Positions 28,361-38,582 of a DNA stretch of 64,000 nucleotides are shown here, piece by piece (position 1 is the stretch's first letter; the number at the start of each line of letters is the position of its first letter). This DNA comes from Actinostola sp. cb2023. Lineage: Eukaryota > Cnidaria > Anthozoa > Actiniaria > Actinostolidae. The position numbers and the translations under genes were made by a program. A model generated the notes under the pieces. It ran no database searches and was not told the DNA's origin. It saw nothing but the letters and a program-made list of their open reading frames with translations. The stretch is from the NCBI GenBank assembly GCA_033675265.1, contig JAUJYZ010001385.1, forward strand, positions 62,001 to 126,000. The letters run 5' to 3'.

Positions 28361-28576
28361 TGATACACTCAATGTTAGAAATGAATAAAAATCCAAGCAA
28401 GACTGGAAATAAGAAACGAACTATCGTAAAGACGGCCATGGTTTTTGTTTACTTCGAGCGATTTAAAAAAGGGCGCGAAATAAACGCGTCCGTGCAAGAC
28501 AGGCTCATGTCAGTGGTAATTGCCTGTAAAATTGTTTTTCGTACTCATGCGCAGACAAAATGCCTACGTGCTTGAG

Positions 28577-29257
28577 TTACCTAAATAGTGGTTCATCCAG
28601 TAATGCATCTGCTGCATAGTGAAATACTTGCATGCAGTATTCCCGCAACCATTTATTTGCTCGTGAAACTGGTTCTTCAAGGCTTTTTGTTTCAAAGTTG
28701 GTAGCAATCTGATCTTTGAATTGTAGGGTTGTCCACCTCACTACAATCAGGCTCCTCAAAATCATCCACCCCCTACCCTCCAATAAATGATAAGAATCAA
28801 TGCTTTAATATGAAATAAGCTTAATAATAATTATAGCACCTTCATATGTCTGGTTTTTGCAGCTTGTTGGAATCAACTTGGATGATAGCTGGTGTCTGTA
28901 TAAATACGTAAATATAAATAATCATTAGACCAGACTTTATTTTCTTGCCGAAAGCCACAGTCAGAATATGGAATGTGAACCATTTTATTATCGTGTCATA
29001 TATTCTAAGTTTAAAATAAGCTTTCCTGTTCCAGGTTCCACTGAATCTTGGTTTGTTCGTTTTATCGTGAATTCCCATTACACTGTCGTAATCGTCGTAA
29101 TTATCTATCCGTTTCTACAGGAAAAAGAGCTTCTCTGCTTCGTTTTTTTTTAGGGGGCTGGACTTTGGCGCTTCACCCTAGATTAGGGCGATGATTGAAC
29201 ACCAGAAGCGTGAACGTATTTTGTTTTCATATCTTGGAGCTGTCCAAGAACTACTCT
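28577..29257 (-). repeat. Direct repeat copy 2 (partner 21377-21870)
   Basis: Repeats the minus-strand peptide GWMILRSLIVVRWTTLQFKD with two changes, plus the downstream blocks. About 200 extra bases (28890-29145) interrupt the shared non-coding part. Confidence 0.7.
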
Positions 29258-29357
29258 GTGACGTTTAGAGAGAGACTCGTTTAGCGCACGTCATACACAT
29301 ACGTCGAGATTAATATTATTTTCCAGCAGCGTTTCTGTATTCCGTTGCAGTTTGGAA

Positions 29358-29467
29358 TAGACATTTCCGATTTAGCGGCATATGAGCGGAATAGGCATAT
29401 AGTATGGCGGTCATTGTTATCGAGCGTGGAATATACTATGCCTATGCCGCTAAATCGGAAATGTCTA
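29358..29467. repeat. Foldback repeat, 110 bp
   Basis: Arms TAGACATTTCCGATTTAGCG and CGCTAAATCGGAAATGTCTA are perfect inverses. Inner blocks GGCATATAGTAT / ATACTATGCC also pair. Probably a small MITE. Confidence 0.75.
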
Positions 29468-29890
29468 ATTGGATCTTAAATTAAATGTGATGGTGAAAGC
29501 AGTTAACAATAGCATTCGTATTGTAATATACGTGAGTTTACTACAGTTTTCATCATTTTTCAGCCGTGAAATGCTGATGTCTCAAGACAAAAATATGTAA
29601 TTTTTAATATTTCCTTGAATTGATCTGGGATGGATATCTACTTTCTATACAGTATTTGGAAAAATATTCAAACCATTTGTGCGAATAAATACTATAAGAT
29701 AAAAGAAATGGGAAAACCTTTTCTTTTTGATTACAAATCCATATTTTGATAAAATAAAACATTGTTTTACTGTAATTATTTGTGTTTTTAAAACAGTAAC
29801 TCATAATATTTTATATTAATTATGATGAATTTCAAAGGTGTATCAGTCCTCATGGAAGTTTATGGCGGAGATGAGGTTTGTGGCAAATGG
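29468..29890. other. Gene-free AT-rich stretch
   Basis: Nothing recognised between the foldback repeat and the Harbinger-associated repeats. Confidence 0.4.
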
Positions 29891-29899
29891 GAGTACAGA

Positions 29900-30350
29900 T
29901 CCAGATGAGCCAAGGACAACCCTTAACTTTACGACTCCAACATCATCAGGCGATGTTAGATGTGGATGAGACAACTGCAAAAGAAATCTGATGTATGACT
30001 CTGCAATTCAATTCATGCAGCAGCCACTAACACTTCCCCGGCCCCACAGCCGACCATTTGATGAAGAGATATATATTTGGCCAGTACGCTGCTAGACAGC
30101 TCAGGTTGATCTCTGACCTTGGCCATGATGTCTAACACCTTTTTTTGCTCTTTGTCTCCAATGAGCGCTGCCAGGTATTTCTTAAACTGCTCTTGTGGTG
30201 CTGCAATTTTATGTTTCCGCGCATTATACACAGCTTGAAAGTGGGCCATCTCTTTATGGCCTTCCGTGGTCGCTGCTGCTTTGAACTCAATTAACAGGTC
30301 AAAAGCTTCCTCTTTATTAAATTCCTGCCCTGTCTTATTTATCATAAGGA
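29900..30350 (-). pseudogene. Inverted second copy of the 23360-23925 fragment
   Basis: The minus strand encodes KTGQEFNKEEAFDLLIEFKA and PQEQFKKYLAALIGDKEQKK, closely matching 23459-23700. Flanks match too, including the GATGAGACAACTGCAAAAG block. The start of the fragment is lost at 30350, where a partial duplicate of the flank begins (30355-30439). Confidence 0.65.
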
Positions 30351-30354
30351 CAAT

Positions 30355-31049
30355 CGTTAAAGGACAACCTTTAACTTTACGACTCCAACATCATGAGGCG
30401 ATGTTAGATGTGGATGAGACAACTGCAAAAAGAAATCTGGGGTGCTTACCATTTACTCGGTAAAACCGGAAATTCCGGTTGGAAAAACAAATGGTATGTG
30501 TCATTCCGATCGGAAAGTTTCGAAAAACTCGGTCTAGCGATTGAGTTAATTCACTTTTCCCGCTCTTTTCGTTTTATTCCGTAGACGCGTGTACCATTAG
30601 ACCGAGTTTTCCGGAATTTTCCGATCGGAATGACACATACCTTGTTTTTTTCAAACCGGAATTTCCGGTTTTTCCGAGTAAATGGTAAGCACCCCTGATG
30701 TATGACTCAATTCATGCAGCAGCCACTTCTCCCACAGCCAGCCCCTACACCACCATCTGATGAAGACATGCTTGGCCAGTACGTTGATAGTCAGCTCAGG
30801 TTGATCCCTGACCCACAGTCCAGGCTGCACATCAAATTAAAGATCAATAATGTCTTTTTTATGCAGCAAATGTCTGCTATGGATGCTGCCAGCGTAATGT
30901 CCAACGCATTCAATATTCCCAATCTCAGGAGTTTGGTCCCAGCTACATGTATTAAAACACTACAGGTCTATAAATTAGTCAGGTGGAAGAGCAAACATAT
31001 TGATGTGCTACATTATAATTTCCTTTGGCCCCCTAAAAAAATGAGCTAG
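30355..31049 (+). pseudogene. Duplicated flank plus ORF with a BESS-like helical end
   Basis: The first part (30355-30439, then 30695-30730) repeats 29918-30025: the AAGGACAACC...AACATCAT...CTGATGTATGACTC block. Beyond it a plus-strand frame reads QLRLIPDPQSRLHIKLKINN then VFFMQQM. A hydrophobic-acidic helix of this type, with a Leu-x-x-Ile-Pro start, resembles the BESS/MADF-associated tail of Harbinger accessory proteins. This is suggestive only. A 255 bp MITE interrupts the copy. Confidence 0.4.
30440..30694. mobile_element. 255 bp foldback MITE with CTG target duplication
   Basis: Ends GGGTGCTTACCATTTACTCG and CGAGTAAATGGTAAGCACCC are inverted repeats; inner blocks with CCGGAA.../...TTCCGG and TTCCGATCGGAA also pair. 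The unoccupied site is visible at 29986-30000 (GAAATCTGATGTATG). Comparison shows CTG was duplicated (30437-30439 and 30695-30697). A 3 bp duplication fits PIF/Harbinger-type mobilisation, although the usual target there is TWA. Confidence 0.85.
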
Positions 31050-31106
31050 AAGTATAACATCGAATCACAACATTTTCATATAATACATAGCAGTTTTTAT
31101 ATTTTT

Positions 31107-31787
31107 CTAATGTTTATGCATAAAACATTTTCTCACGTGATCTGTATAAATCTGTAATTTCTCAACTGCAGTATATATATTTATTATAGAGAACATTACA
31201 TGGCCGCACAGATAATTCTGACATAATGTTCTGACATATGTTCTGGAATGATATATATTATGTGATATTCTCGCACATACAGCGATTTGCATGTAGTTGT
31301 GCAGTACCATTATTGCCAATACAACACTAGTAGCCTTTTCTGGACCAATAAGCATTACATTCCTCAGAACTCTCCACTTCTGAGCCATTATGCCGAGCAC
31401 ATTCTCGCTTGTCCTCCTCATTCTGCTCAGCCTGTAGTTAAAACTTCTCTGTTCAGTAGTTAATGATGAGAGAGGGTATGGCTTCAAGAGGTAGGTGGCC
31501 AAGGTAAATGCATTGTCTCCAACAGCGACAAAGGGAACTGGGTGGGTTCTACCTGGCAAGGGTCTCTCTTTTGTTATGTTCAGTGGATTGTTCTTATCTC
31601 TGAATTTGTTTCTACTCCAGTTTCCCACATCGCTCATCCTTCCACTCTTCCCCACATCAGCAGCCAGAATTTCGTACTCAGGGCCTACTGCCACCATGGC
31701 AAGGATTGAATTGTGACCCTTGTAGTCATAAAAATGGCTACCACTCTTAGCAGGCTGCTGGATGATCACATCCAGTGTAAATATCAT
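31107..31787 (-). CDS. PIF/Harbinger (HARBI1-type) transposase, 5' truncated
   Basis: DDE transposase of the DDE_4 type. The frame shows IIQQPAKSGSHFYDYKGHNS, ILAADVGKSGRMSDVGNW, HPVPFVAVGDNAFTLATYLL, then RRTSENVLGIMAQKWRVLRN. The Asp of AADVGKSGRMSD and the Glu of SENVLG fit the second and third catalytic positions. The first (D-G-K/x-H in relatives) would be at or before the very start (TLDVII). Only about 226 residues are open, against some 350-400 in complete proteins, so the N-terminus is on a lost or earlier exon. An AG precedes the frame near 31788. Fragments at 25795-25922 are from the same family. Confidence 0.8.
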   Translation of the reverse strand: MIFTLDVIIQQPAKSGSHFYDYKGHNSILAMVAVGPEYEILAADVGKSGRMSDVGNWSRNKFRDKNNPLNITKERPLPGRTHPVPFVAVGDNAFTLATYLLKPYPLSSLTTEQRSFNYRLSRMRRTSENVLGIMAQKWRVLRNVMLIGPEKATSVVLAIMVLHNYMQIAVCARISHNIYHSRTYVRTLCQNYLCGHVMFSIINIYTAVEKLQIYTDHVRKCFMHKH

Positions 31788-31847
31788 GAACTATAGCAAC
31801 TTTTTCTTAGCGTTATGAGAAGTAACAGGCGACACCAAAAAAATATA

Positions 31848-31872
31848 TAATAATAATAATAATAATAATAAC
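31848..31872. repeat. (TAA)n microsatellite
   Basis: About eight TAA/ATA units in a row just before the foldback element. Confidence 0.85.
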
Positions 31873-31908
31873 CTTTATTAACGTGTCAAATTACCTACAT
31901 CCTGGCCA

Positions 31909-32161
31909 AAATTAATTGGGACACTAGTTCAATAGCAATATTTTTCAATATAAGCACCTTATTACCCTCCCCACCCCCTCCCCCATCCCCTCCCCCCCAG
32001 TACAATGTTGTCTCCAACTTTCAGTCACGATCGGGGTTCGGCGTGGACAACCATCAACATTGTAATGGGGGAGGGGGGGAGGGAGGGGGCTCAAGTAACA
32101 TGGATATTTCATGTTTAGATCAATCACAAGCCAAGTGTCCCAATAATTTTGGCCAGGATTG
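31909..32161. mobile_element. Foldback element M1, copy 1
   Basis: Inverted ends CCTGGCCAAAATTAATTGGG and CCCAATAATTTTGGCCAGG. Inside, a C-rich run pairs with a G-rich run, and TACAATGTTG pairs with CAACATTGTA. Copy 2 at 36173-36450 is nearly identical and in the same orientation. The ends resemble those of Tc1/mariner elements. Confidence 0.85.
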
Positions 32162-32620
32162 TCTGAAAAATGCACATAATCTAGTATATGAGCGTTTTTG
32201 AACTAATAACCATTGGGGATCGTCTCTGATACGACATATTATTAATACAGTGATTAGTATGGTGAATATATATTTCACAACAAGCAACAAAGTGTGTGCA
32301 CATGTGTGTATATTATATTTTATAGCTAAGAGGAATTGCATACCACAGTTTACACATATTTACTTTATTTCTAATTTTGTCTATCCCAAATCACTAGTGA
32401 ATTCCACTCCAATAGTACGATTTTAGTTATTTTACAATCTCATTACGTATCATTATCCCCCTATACGCCCTTATCACGTAATAACAGTAATCCTCTACAA
32501 CTCACAAAATGTCAACGGTCGTCTTGAACATTGTTAGTGCGCGCGCGGCCGTCCGCGTTGCTGACAAAAACGTGTATTTTCACGACAGTAAACAACGGCA
32601 CCTGATTTCTATAGCGCAGC
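32162..32620. other. 5' flank of the Tc1/mariner transposase
   Basis: Non-coding. GC-rich GCGCGCGCGGCCGTCCGCG at 32540-32558 precedes the start codon. I looked for a terminal inverted repeat pairing with sequence after 33703 and could not see one. Confidence 0.4.
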
Positions 32621-33703
32621 ATGGGAAGAAAAATTAGCGCCGAAAATAGAGCTTTAGTACTGCTTTACAAAGACCAAGCAAATCTAAGTTACCGTGAAAT
32701 AGGCCAACAATTCCAAATTTCTAAATCAACGGTATATAGGATATGTAATACAAAAGGAAATATCAAGCAAACCATCAGTAAAGCAGGCCGGCCAAAAGTA
32801 ATTCACAAGAGGACGGAAAGAACATTGATGCGAAGTATTATTTATCTTCGCCGCAAATATGTGAACTTTTCCGTTCGAGATTTAATTGTCGAATGCGGGT
32901 TTGACCCGAACATCATACATCGAAGAACCATCTCCAGATATTTGAACAACAACGGATACAAGTTAAGACAAGCAAGAAAGAAGGGTCTACTCAATGACAA
33001 TGACAAGCGGTTGAGGACGTTATACGCGCGTGAAATGACAAAGGTATTACGAGTTGAACCACATTTCTATAACAACCACATAGCCTTTTACCTCGATGGA
33101 GTTTCTTTTGTCTACAAGAACGATCCGCGGAAGGCCGCAACTCAGCCGAAGTCTCGAGTTTGGAGAAGCAAGGCCGAAGGCCTTACACTTACTGCAAAAG
33201 GGAGTAAGAATCTCGCTGGAGGGAAACGCCTTCATATGATGGTAGCCATAGCGTATGGCAAGGGAGTGATCTTAAAAGAAGCATACGACAAAATGGACGG
33301 TGCTTTTTTGGCGGAATTCATCAGGATACATTTCAATCTGTGCTTTGGGAAGGCAGGACCTAAGACTTACGGGAGACGGATGTTTATTATGGACAACGAC
33401 CCCTGTCAGACAAGTAAAAAAGCGTTATCTGCCTTAAAGGACATAGAGTGTGATTTGCATCGTATTCCTGCTCGTTCACCGGACCTAAATCCTATTGAAA
33501 ATGTGTTTCATCTGGTGAAAAAACGTCTTGAGAGAGAAGCAATAGATTGTAATATCACTAAGGAATCATTTCATAGTTTTAAAGAAAGAGTGTTGCGTTG
33601 TTTCGACGGCTTTGATATCCCAACAATAGACCGTACAATTGAAAGCATGTCAAGGCGAATTAAAGCCATCATAATTGCAAAAGGCAAAAGGGTTCGTTAT
33701 TAA
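32621..33703 (+). CDS. Tc1/mariner-family transposase (DD34E), intact ORF
   Basis: A 360-residue single-exon transposase of the expected family length, which would cut out and reinsert its own element at TA sites. It starts MGRKISAENRALVLLY with an N-terminal helix-turn-helix (YREIGQQFQISKSTVYRI, about 27-44), followed by a basic linker with KAGRPKVI (GRP motif) and a second helix-turn-helix (about 75-115). The catalytic core has FYLDGVSF (first Asp), FIMDNDPCQTS (second Asp) and SPDLNPIEN (Glu). I count 34 residues between the last two acids, so it is DD34E, as in Tc1. There is no internal stop. It sits between the two M1 foldback elements. No terminal repeats of its own were found, so it may be immobile despite an intact frame. 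Confidence 0.9.
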   Translation: MGRKISAENRALVLLYKDQANLSYREIGQQFQISKSTVYRICNTKGNIKQTISKAGRPKVIHKRTERTLMRSIIYLRRKYVNFSVRDLIVECGFDPNIIHRRTISRYLNNNGYKLRQARKKGLLNDNDKRLRTLYAREMTKVLRVEPHFYNNHIAFYLDGVSFVYKNDPRKAATQPKSRVWRSKAEGLTLTAKGSKNLAGGKRLHMMVAIAYGKGVILKEAYDKMDGAFLAEFIRIHFNLCFGKAGPKTYGRRMFIMDNDPCQTSKKALSALKDIECDLHRIPARSPDLNPIENVFHLVKKRLEREAIDCNITKESFHSFKERVLRCFDGFDIPTIDRTIESMSRRIKAIIIAKGKRVRY

Positions 33704-34247
33704 ATATTATTATATCATTTCATATCCAATATAATACATTATTATTAATGTATTTCTTCTGTGTTAGACATATGTTTCACTTCCGGTTTACAATGCGAGA
33801 TGTCATTCACACGGTAAACGCAACGGTAAACACAGCACTAAAATGTAAGCTCACAACGCTATATTCTTAGAGTACTGTGTGCATTACTGCGTAATCTAGG
33901 CCAATGTATCATATCTTTCTTCCTAACCGATAATCAAATAGCAATGCTAACAAGTGAATAAAATACAACGGTAAACATATCCATAGTCAGTTGATAAAGG
34001 GAATAGATCATTAACTCTTAATTATTCTAAAATGGGGGTTTGCGCTGTTGACCGTTGGGATTTCTAAGTTTTGCTTCTATCATGACTCTGTCCTCTCTTA
34101 GGCTGAGTACTTAGTGTTGACAATCAATCTGGCAATAATCAGAAGTTGTATGGTAGCTTATTTCATGTCGAAACAAGGTAAAAATTGTCTGTTTACCGTT
34201 GTCTTCGTAACTCGATAACGTCACATGGCTTCAATAACTTAGTTTCC
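33704..34247. other. Gene-free stretch between Tc1 transposase and Rep-type gene
   Basis: AT-rich. ACGGTAAAC words recur at 33821, 33831 and 33969. No gene or RNA structure recognised. Confidence 0.4.
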
Positions 34248-34313
34248 TACGCAGCCGTGTTTAGTGTCGTCACGGGTTGCGTGATGCGTGACGACACTAA
34301 ACACGGCTGGGTA
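34248..34313. repeat. Long perfect hairpin beside the Rep-type gene
   Basis: CAGCCGTGTTTAGTGTCGTC-ACG (34252-34274) pairs perfectly over 23 bases with 34287-34309, loop GGTTGCGTGATG. Beyond one mismatch, CTAC/GTAG continues the stem to about 28 pairs. It lies about 140 bases past the 3' end of the Rep-type gene. Rep proteins of this class nick at hairpins, so an origin-like role is possible, but no nonanucleotide known to me is in the loop. Confidence 0.85.
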
Positions 34314-34446
34314 GAAAATTATGAATAACTTGGCATGTATTAAACAAATATATATACCAATTATTTTATATATAAAATATATAATTCAGGTGAAGTTCAC
34401 CGTTGAAACCAAGATAGTGCTCTAAAATATTTATTTATTTATTTAT

Positions 34447-35893
34447 TTAATGACACACCAATGAGGTGAAGCACCTTCCACATGGTGGGATATGCTGTTG
34501 ACATTCCGCAGAAATCTGGTGACTGAACGAAATGATCTTCCATCTCACAGCCATCATGTCTGTTTCGCGATCATCAACCACGCCATTCTTAATAAAAATC
34601 AATGGCCGCTTGCTTGTACAAAAGATGGGGGTGTCTTTGGTTAACTCGATGTCTTGGCTGAAATGTGTTTTTGGCGCGGGGAGGTGCACAATTTCACCCT
34701 CCAACATGAGTAACAGATCGTGCATGGTATTAGCTGCGGGCTCCATCGAAAATCATTCAGGAATATACACTCTGCATCTTGGACGCCTACCCAAGCAAAA
34801 CTACCCGAGGCAGGATTACAGAATGACTGGGTAGAGCAAAGTCAGTGGCTTAAGAATGAACGTTTTTCCACAATTTGCTGGGCCAACAATCATAAGGTTG
34901 CGGTGTTTGCCACGCCCCTTCGTTAGTGCTTCTTTGATTGCCTCACCGAACGCATGTACATCAACGCCGTTTTTCTCTAGGGTTTGTTTGGCACACTCTA
35001 GCCATAGTCCATTGCATCCTGCAACGCAATCCGCCTTAGACGCTTCTTGTAAGAGCTCCATGCGACTTTTCTTAGAGCGAGCAATTTTGGCTTTAGCTGT
35101 TTTCATCTCCCATGTGGTAGCTAACAAGTCGGATATGCTTTTAGTTGACCTGTTGAGAATAAACTCCACTAAGTCAGTTTTTTCCCTGCTCTTTTTGTTC
35201 TTGCGCGAGGGCATAAAGGTCCGTTCTTGTCATAATGTTTTTCGTCACGATGAGATCTGAAACCAGATACGGCGTGAGACGATTTTTTTTAGGCACAGGT
35301 TTAACACGCTTGGCTGCCTTTCCTTTTGTCCTACTATTCCTGGGACAGGCTTTCTTGGTAGGGCCTTCTGATGTTTCTACAGTACTCTTTCGCTTCTCCA
35401 TGCTTGCCTTGCTTGTTCTTGGGTTTGGCGTATTTTGTAGATCTGGGTGCCCATCGCTTTCTTCGTAGTCCGTGTCACTTTTCGTTACATAACGCCACGC
35501 ACTATAGTAGTTGTGATGGACATTGGAGTAGTGGACGCTCACTCCAAACCTTTCCTGTAAATACCTCTTGGAAGGCAGCCACCTCTGTACTTTGTTGAGC
35601 TTGAGAGCCATATGATAATGCTTCCCATTATCACTATGGTTCTCGAGGCTACAGCACCAGTGAACAACTTCAGCAGACCCTTGAGTAAAGGATTCCACAA
35701 CAGCTCGAGAAAAATCGCTTCGACGAGGGAACGTACTCAAATTAGCTTGGCTATAGGTGACGAGGTAAACAGTTCTAGTGGCGGAAGAATTCAGCGAGTT
35801 GCCTTCACCACTTGCACTCACAATTTTGCAATTATTAGATTTCTCTGGGGGCGCAACACTCTCACAGTGCAATGCAGTCGAGGTAGAAGCCAT
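34447..35893 (-). pseudogene. HUH-endonuclease / superfamily 3 helicase Rep-type gene, frameshifted
   Basis: Minus strand, read in three successive pieces. First, 35893-35174 (from the ATG): a Rep-like endonuclease domain with VYLVTYSQ (motif 1-like), KHYHMALKL (the H-x-H of motif 2) and WRYVTKSD (Tyr-x-x-Lys of motif 3), then a basic nuclear-signal-like region. Second, 35214-34816, in another frame, ends with MIVGPANCGKTFILKP, a parvovirus/circovirus-like Walker A. The Walker B region falls in a different frame near 34760-34800. Third, 34746-34447 has the motif C-like TPIFCTSKRP and a Cys-containing tail. This domain order is that of single-stranded-DNA virus Rep proteins and related eukaryotic transposons; I cannot say which. 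The breaks at about 35190 and 34800 make it non-functional as read, unless they are sequence errors or introns. Confidence 0.75.
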
Positions 35894-36172
35894 GAATACA
35901 GTAAATGGACATAACAGTGGACAAACGGACTGCTGGGCAGAGTAAATAACGGATCAAATATCACGCGTGAATTAGAATTTGGAACATTTTAAAATAAGAA
36001 TTTGGAAATGGCTGAGAGAATTTTTTTTTTTTTTATAAGCGCATTCCCGAAATTTATACGTGGTTGGCTTCGCGGCAACAATAGGATTGAAAATAAATGC
36101 TTTTGTGGACTATACTGGTGCAACGCAAGTACTAAAAATAACATTTTTGGTCAAATGTTATTTTCAGACAAT
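35894..36172. other. 5' flank of the Rep-type gene
   Basis: Non-coding, with a T-run at 36022-36034. Ends in TTTTCAGACAAT, which is also found, inverted, just inside copy 1 of M1 (ATTGTCTGAAAA at 32157-32168). Confidence 0.45.
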
Positions 36173-36450
36173 CCTGGCCAAAATTAATTGGGACACTAGT
36201 TAAATAGCAATATTTTTCAATATAAGCACCTTATTACCCTCCCCACCCCCACCCCCACCTCCCCCCCCCCCCCCCCCCCCCCCCCCCAGTACAATGTTGT
36301 CTCCAACTTTCAGTCACGATCGGGGTTCGGCGTGGTCAACCATCAACATTGTAATGGGGGAGGGGGGAGGGAGGGGGGCTCAAGTAACATGGATATTTCA
36401 TGTTTAGATCAATCACAAGCCAAGTGTCCCAATAATTTTGGCCAGGATTG
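36173..36450. mobile_element. Foldback element M1, copy 2
   Basis: Same orientation and almost the same sequence as 31909-32161, apart from an expanded C run (36240-36287) and a few substitutions. Together the copies bracket the Tc1 and Rep-type genes. Confidence 0.85.
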
Positions 36451-36715
36451 TAGCTTACACAAGTGTAAACTAATTGAGGACACCTATCTACCTAAAATCT
36501 ACACCCATCCCCAAACCCAAAGCCCCACCTAATTTCCCCAACCCTTTCCCCCCTTATTTAAATTCTATCTGGCGTAAAATATTAAAATTTAAAATGTATC
36601 CTAACTAAAAAATATATATATATATAAATAATATCATACATAATATCATAATAAAAAATAATATAACAAGATAAACCTGGAATTGTTCAACAATATCGAG
36701 GCTATTCTTTTTCTA

Positions 36716-36725
36716 ACTCTCTCTT
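36716..36725. repeat. Left 10 bp putative target duplication of the 6.8 kb element
   Basis: ACTCTCTCTT, matched with one mismatch by ACCCTCTCTT at 43539-43548, directly outside inverted ends TAGTCCAG / CTGGACTA. Confidence 0.6.
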
Positions 36726-37374
36726 TAGTCCAGTCCCGGACTCCCTTTCTATCCGCTCCGATAAGCTAAAGTCGCGGAGGAAAGAGAGTCCAGGGACCGG
36801 TTGTTCGAAAGTGGGTTAACGCTAACCCTGGGTTAAAATCGCTAACCTAGGGTTAATTCTTAAGATTTTACCCTAGGTTAGCCATATTTAACCCTGGGTT
36901 AGTGTTAACCTGCTTTCGAACAACTGGGCCCAGTATAACTTGCATGCGCATGGCAGCTCCAGTAAATCCTAGTTTAATAATTTAATAATAATTGAATATT
37001 TATATTGCGCAGTTTCTCAGTTCTGTATGAGCGATATCAGTCAAATTTTTGGAAGAATTTCATCGATTCCATGAAGTTTTCCCTCGCAAAGAGTAATTAT
37101 AATATTGTTCCAAAGTTTCAACAGTGTTAATTTGAGTACAGGCTTTGGAAAGTCCCTGATTTATTCTTTATTAATCTGCACGCGCTGTCAGCCATTTCAT
37201 TCCATTTTATTTTGACAGCTCCACGTGAGGTAAAGAAATCACATGCCATATTACATTGCGGGCTTTGAAAATAGACAAAATCGGCTAACGTAATGTTTAC
37301 ATTCTTTAACCCAATTAGCCATTACCTAAACGAGCAGGGGACTGGGAACGAGTTTATTAAAATTAATGTAATTA
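36726..37374 (+). repeat. Left terminal inverted repeat of the 6.8 kb element
   Basis: Matches the inverse of 43222-43538 in blocks. Interrupted at 36794-36930 by a MITE and between about 36965 and 37265 by extra sequence that the right arm lacks. Confidence 0.75.
36794..36930. mobile_element. 137 bp palindromic MITE with CAG target duplication
   Basis: Ends GGACCGGTTGTTCGAAAG and CTTTCGAACAACTGGGCC pair, and the middle (GGGTTAACGCTAACCCTGGG with inverse blocks) is palindromic. The right arm of the host element has the empty site (GAGTCCAGTATAAC near 43474), which shows CAG was duplicated (36791-36793, 36931-36933). Confidence 0.85.
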
Positions 37375-38582
37375 CAGCAGGGGGGAATTTTGTCGGCGCT
37401 GACCGTAAAAATTGCGGGCGTCATGCAACTCGTGCTGTTTTTGCCGTTTTGAAGGCGCCAAAAATGAATTGAACGAGACTTACTTTTGAGGTGTAATTAA
37501 ATCTTTTTGGTTACACAAGAAACATTACAGAACGTTTTAAGAACAAGTACGCATCTCGTGAAGATTATCATAATAGCTGAAAGTACTAAAAATGTATTTT
37601 AGTGGAAAATTTTGTAAGCATCGTCCTCGCTCTCAATGGCTGCTGTGCGATCTGGCGAAGGAAGGCTCGATCAAAGAAGGTTTAACCTAACATAATAGCT
37701 CTTCAAAAAGAAACAAAGAATCGCGTTTGAGTGTACATTCCTTTAAGAAAAACGTTTGGCAAACTCGCGTTTTATATGATTTCACGACTACTACCGACCG
37801 GTCTACCAATGATGCTATGAAGCATACAATTCAAAAGTTAGCCCAAAGCCCAAAAAAAATATTCTATATTTATGAAATACTTATTTATTCATCTTCATAA
37901 TGATGGTATTTTTATTTCTCTAAAAATTCCGGAAGACGTACAAAATCACCGAAATACTCCGCCATCAGTGAAATTGTTGTATAACGGGGTATGGGAGTTA
38001 GAACAAAAGTTTTACCACCACTAGTTTCTGTTCTTGATAACAATATTATATGATGTTTTCTTTGGTTTTCGCTCTTTCATTCTTTCTATAACAATTTAAT
38101 ATCGAGCGTCTAATTATGAAAAAAAACTGACAATGTTGATATCTAAGTTTTGTTTAAAATTTCGTGCGTACGATGATCTTTACATCCGAAAGGTTATTGT
38201 ACAATTTTAGGTCTGGCCCAAAACCCAAAACACGATAAAATCAATATCTATGCTTCAAAGAAAGAATTGCTTTATAAATTATTACGTTATAAATTCCGTA
38301 AAACGCTTTGAAACGTGTTTGAAACCATGCGTTCGTCGTATTTGATAACACCATCATCATCATCGCGTTCGTTCGAAAATGAAATTCACAAAAGATTCGA
38401 TGACTTAATTTATTAAACGCGCTAGAAAAACTTGATATTTTTTAACATCAACTCAATTTTTTGTGATCGGTTTCAATAATTATTTACTAAATGGTTCATT
38501 TGAATTAGTTTACAACATTTTATTTGTACTGGTATTTATACATTCGTAATAGAATGAAGTGACATATCTTTGATAAGACAAA
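37375..38582. other. 3' non-coding part of the 6.8 kb element
   Basis: AT-rich, no open frame of note. CATCATCATCATCG near 38351-38364. No further gene seen. Confidence 0.4.
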
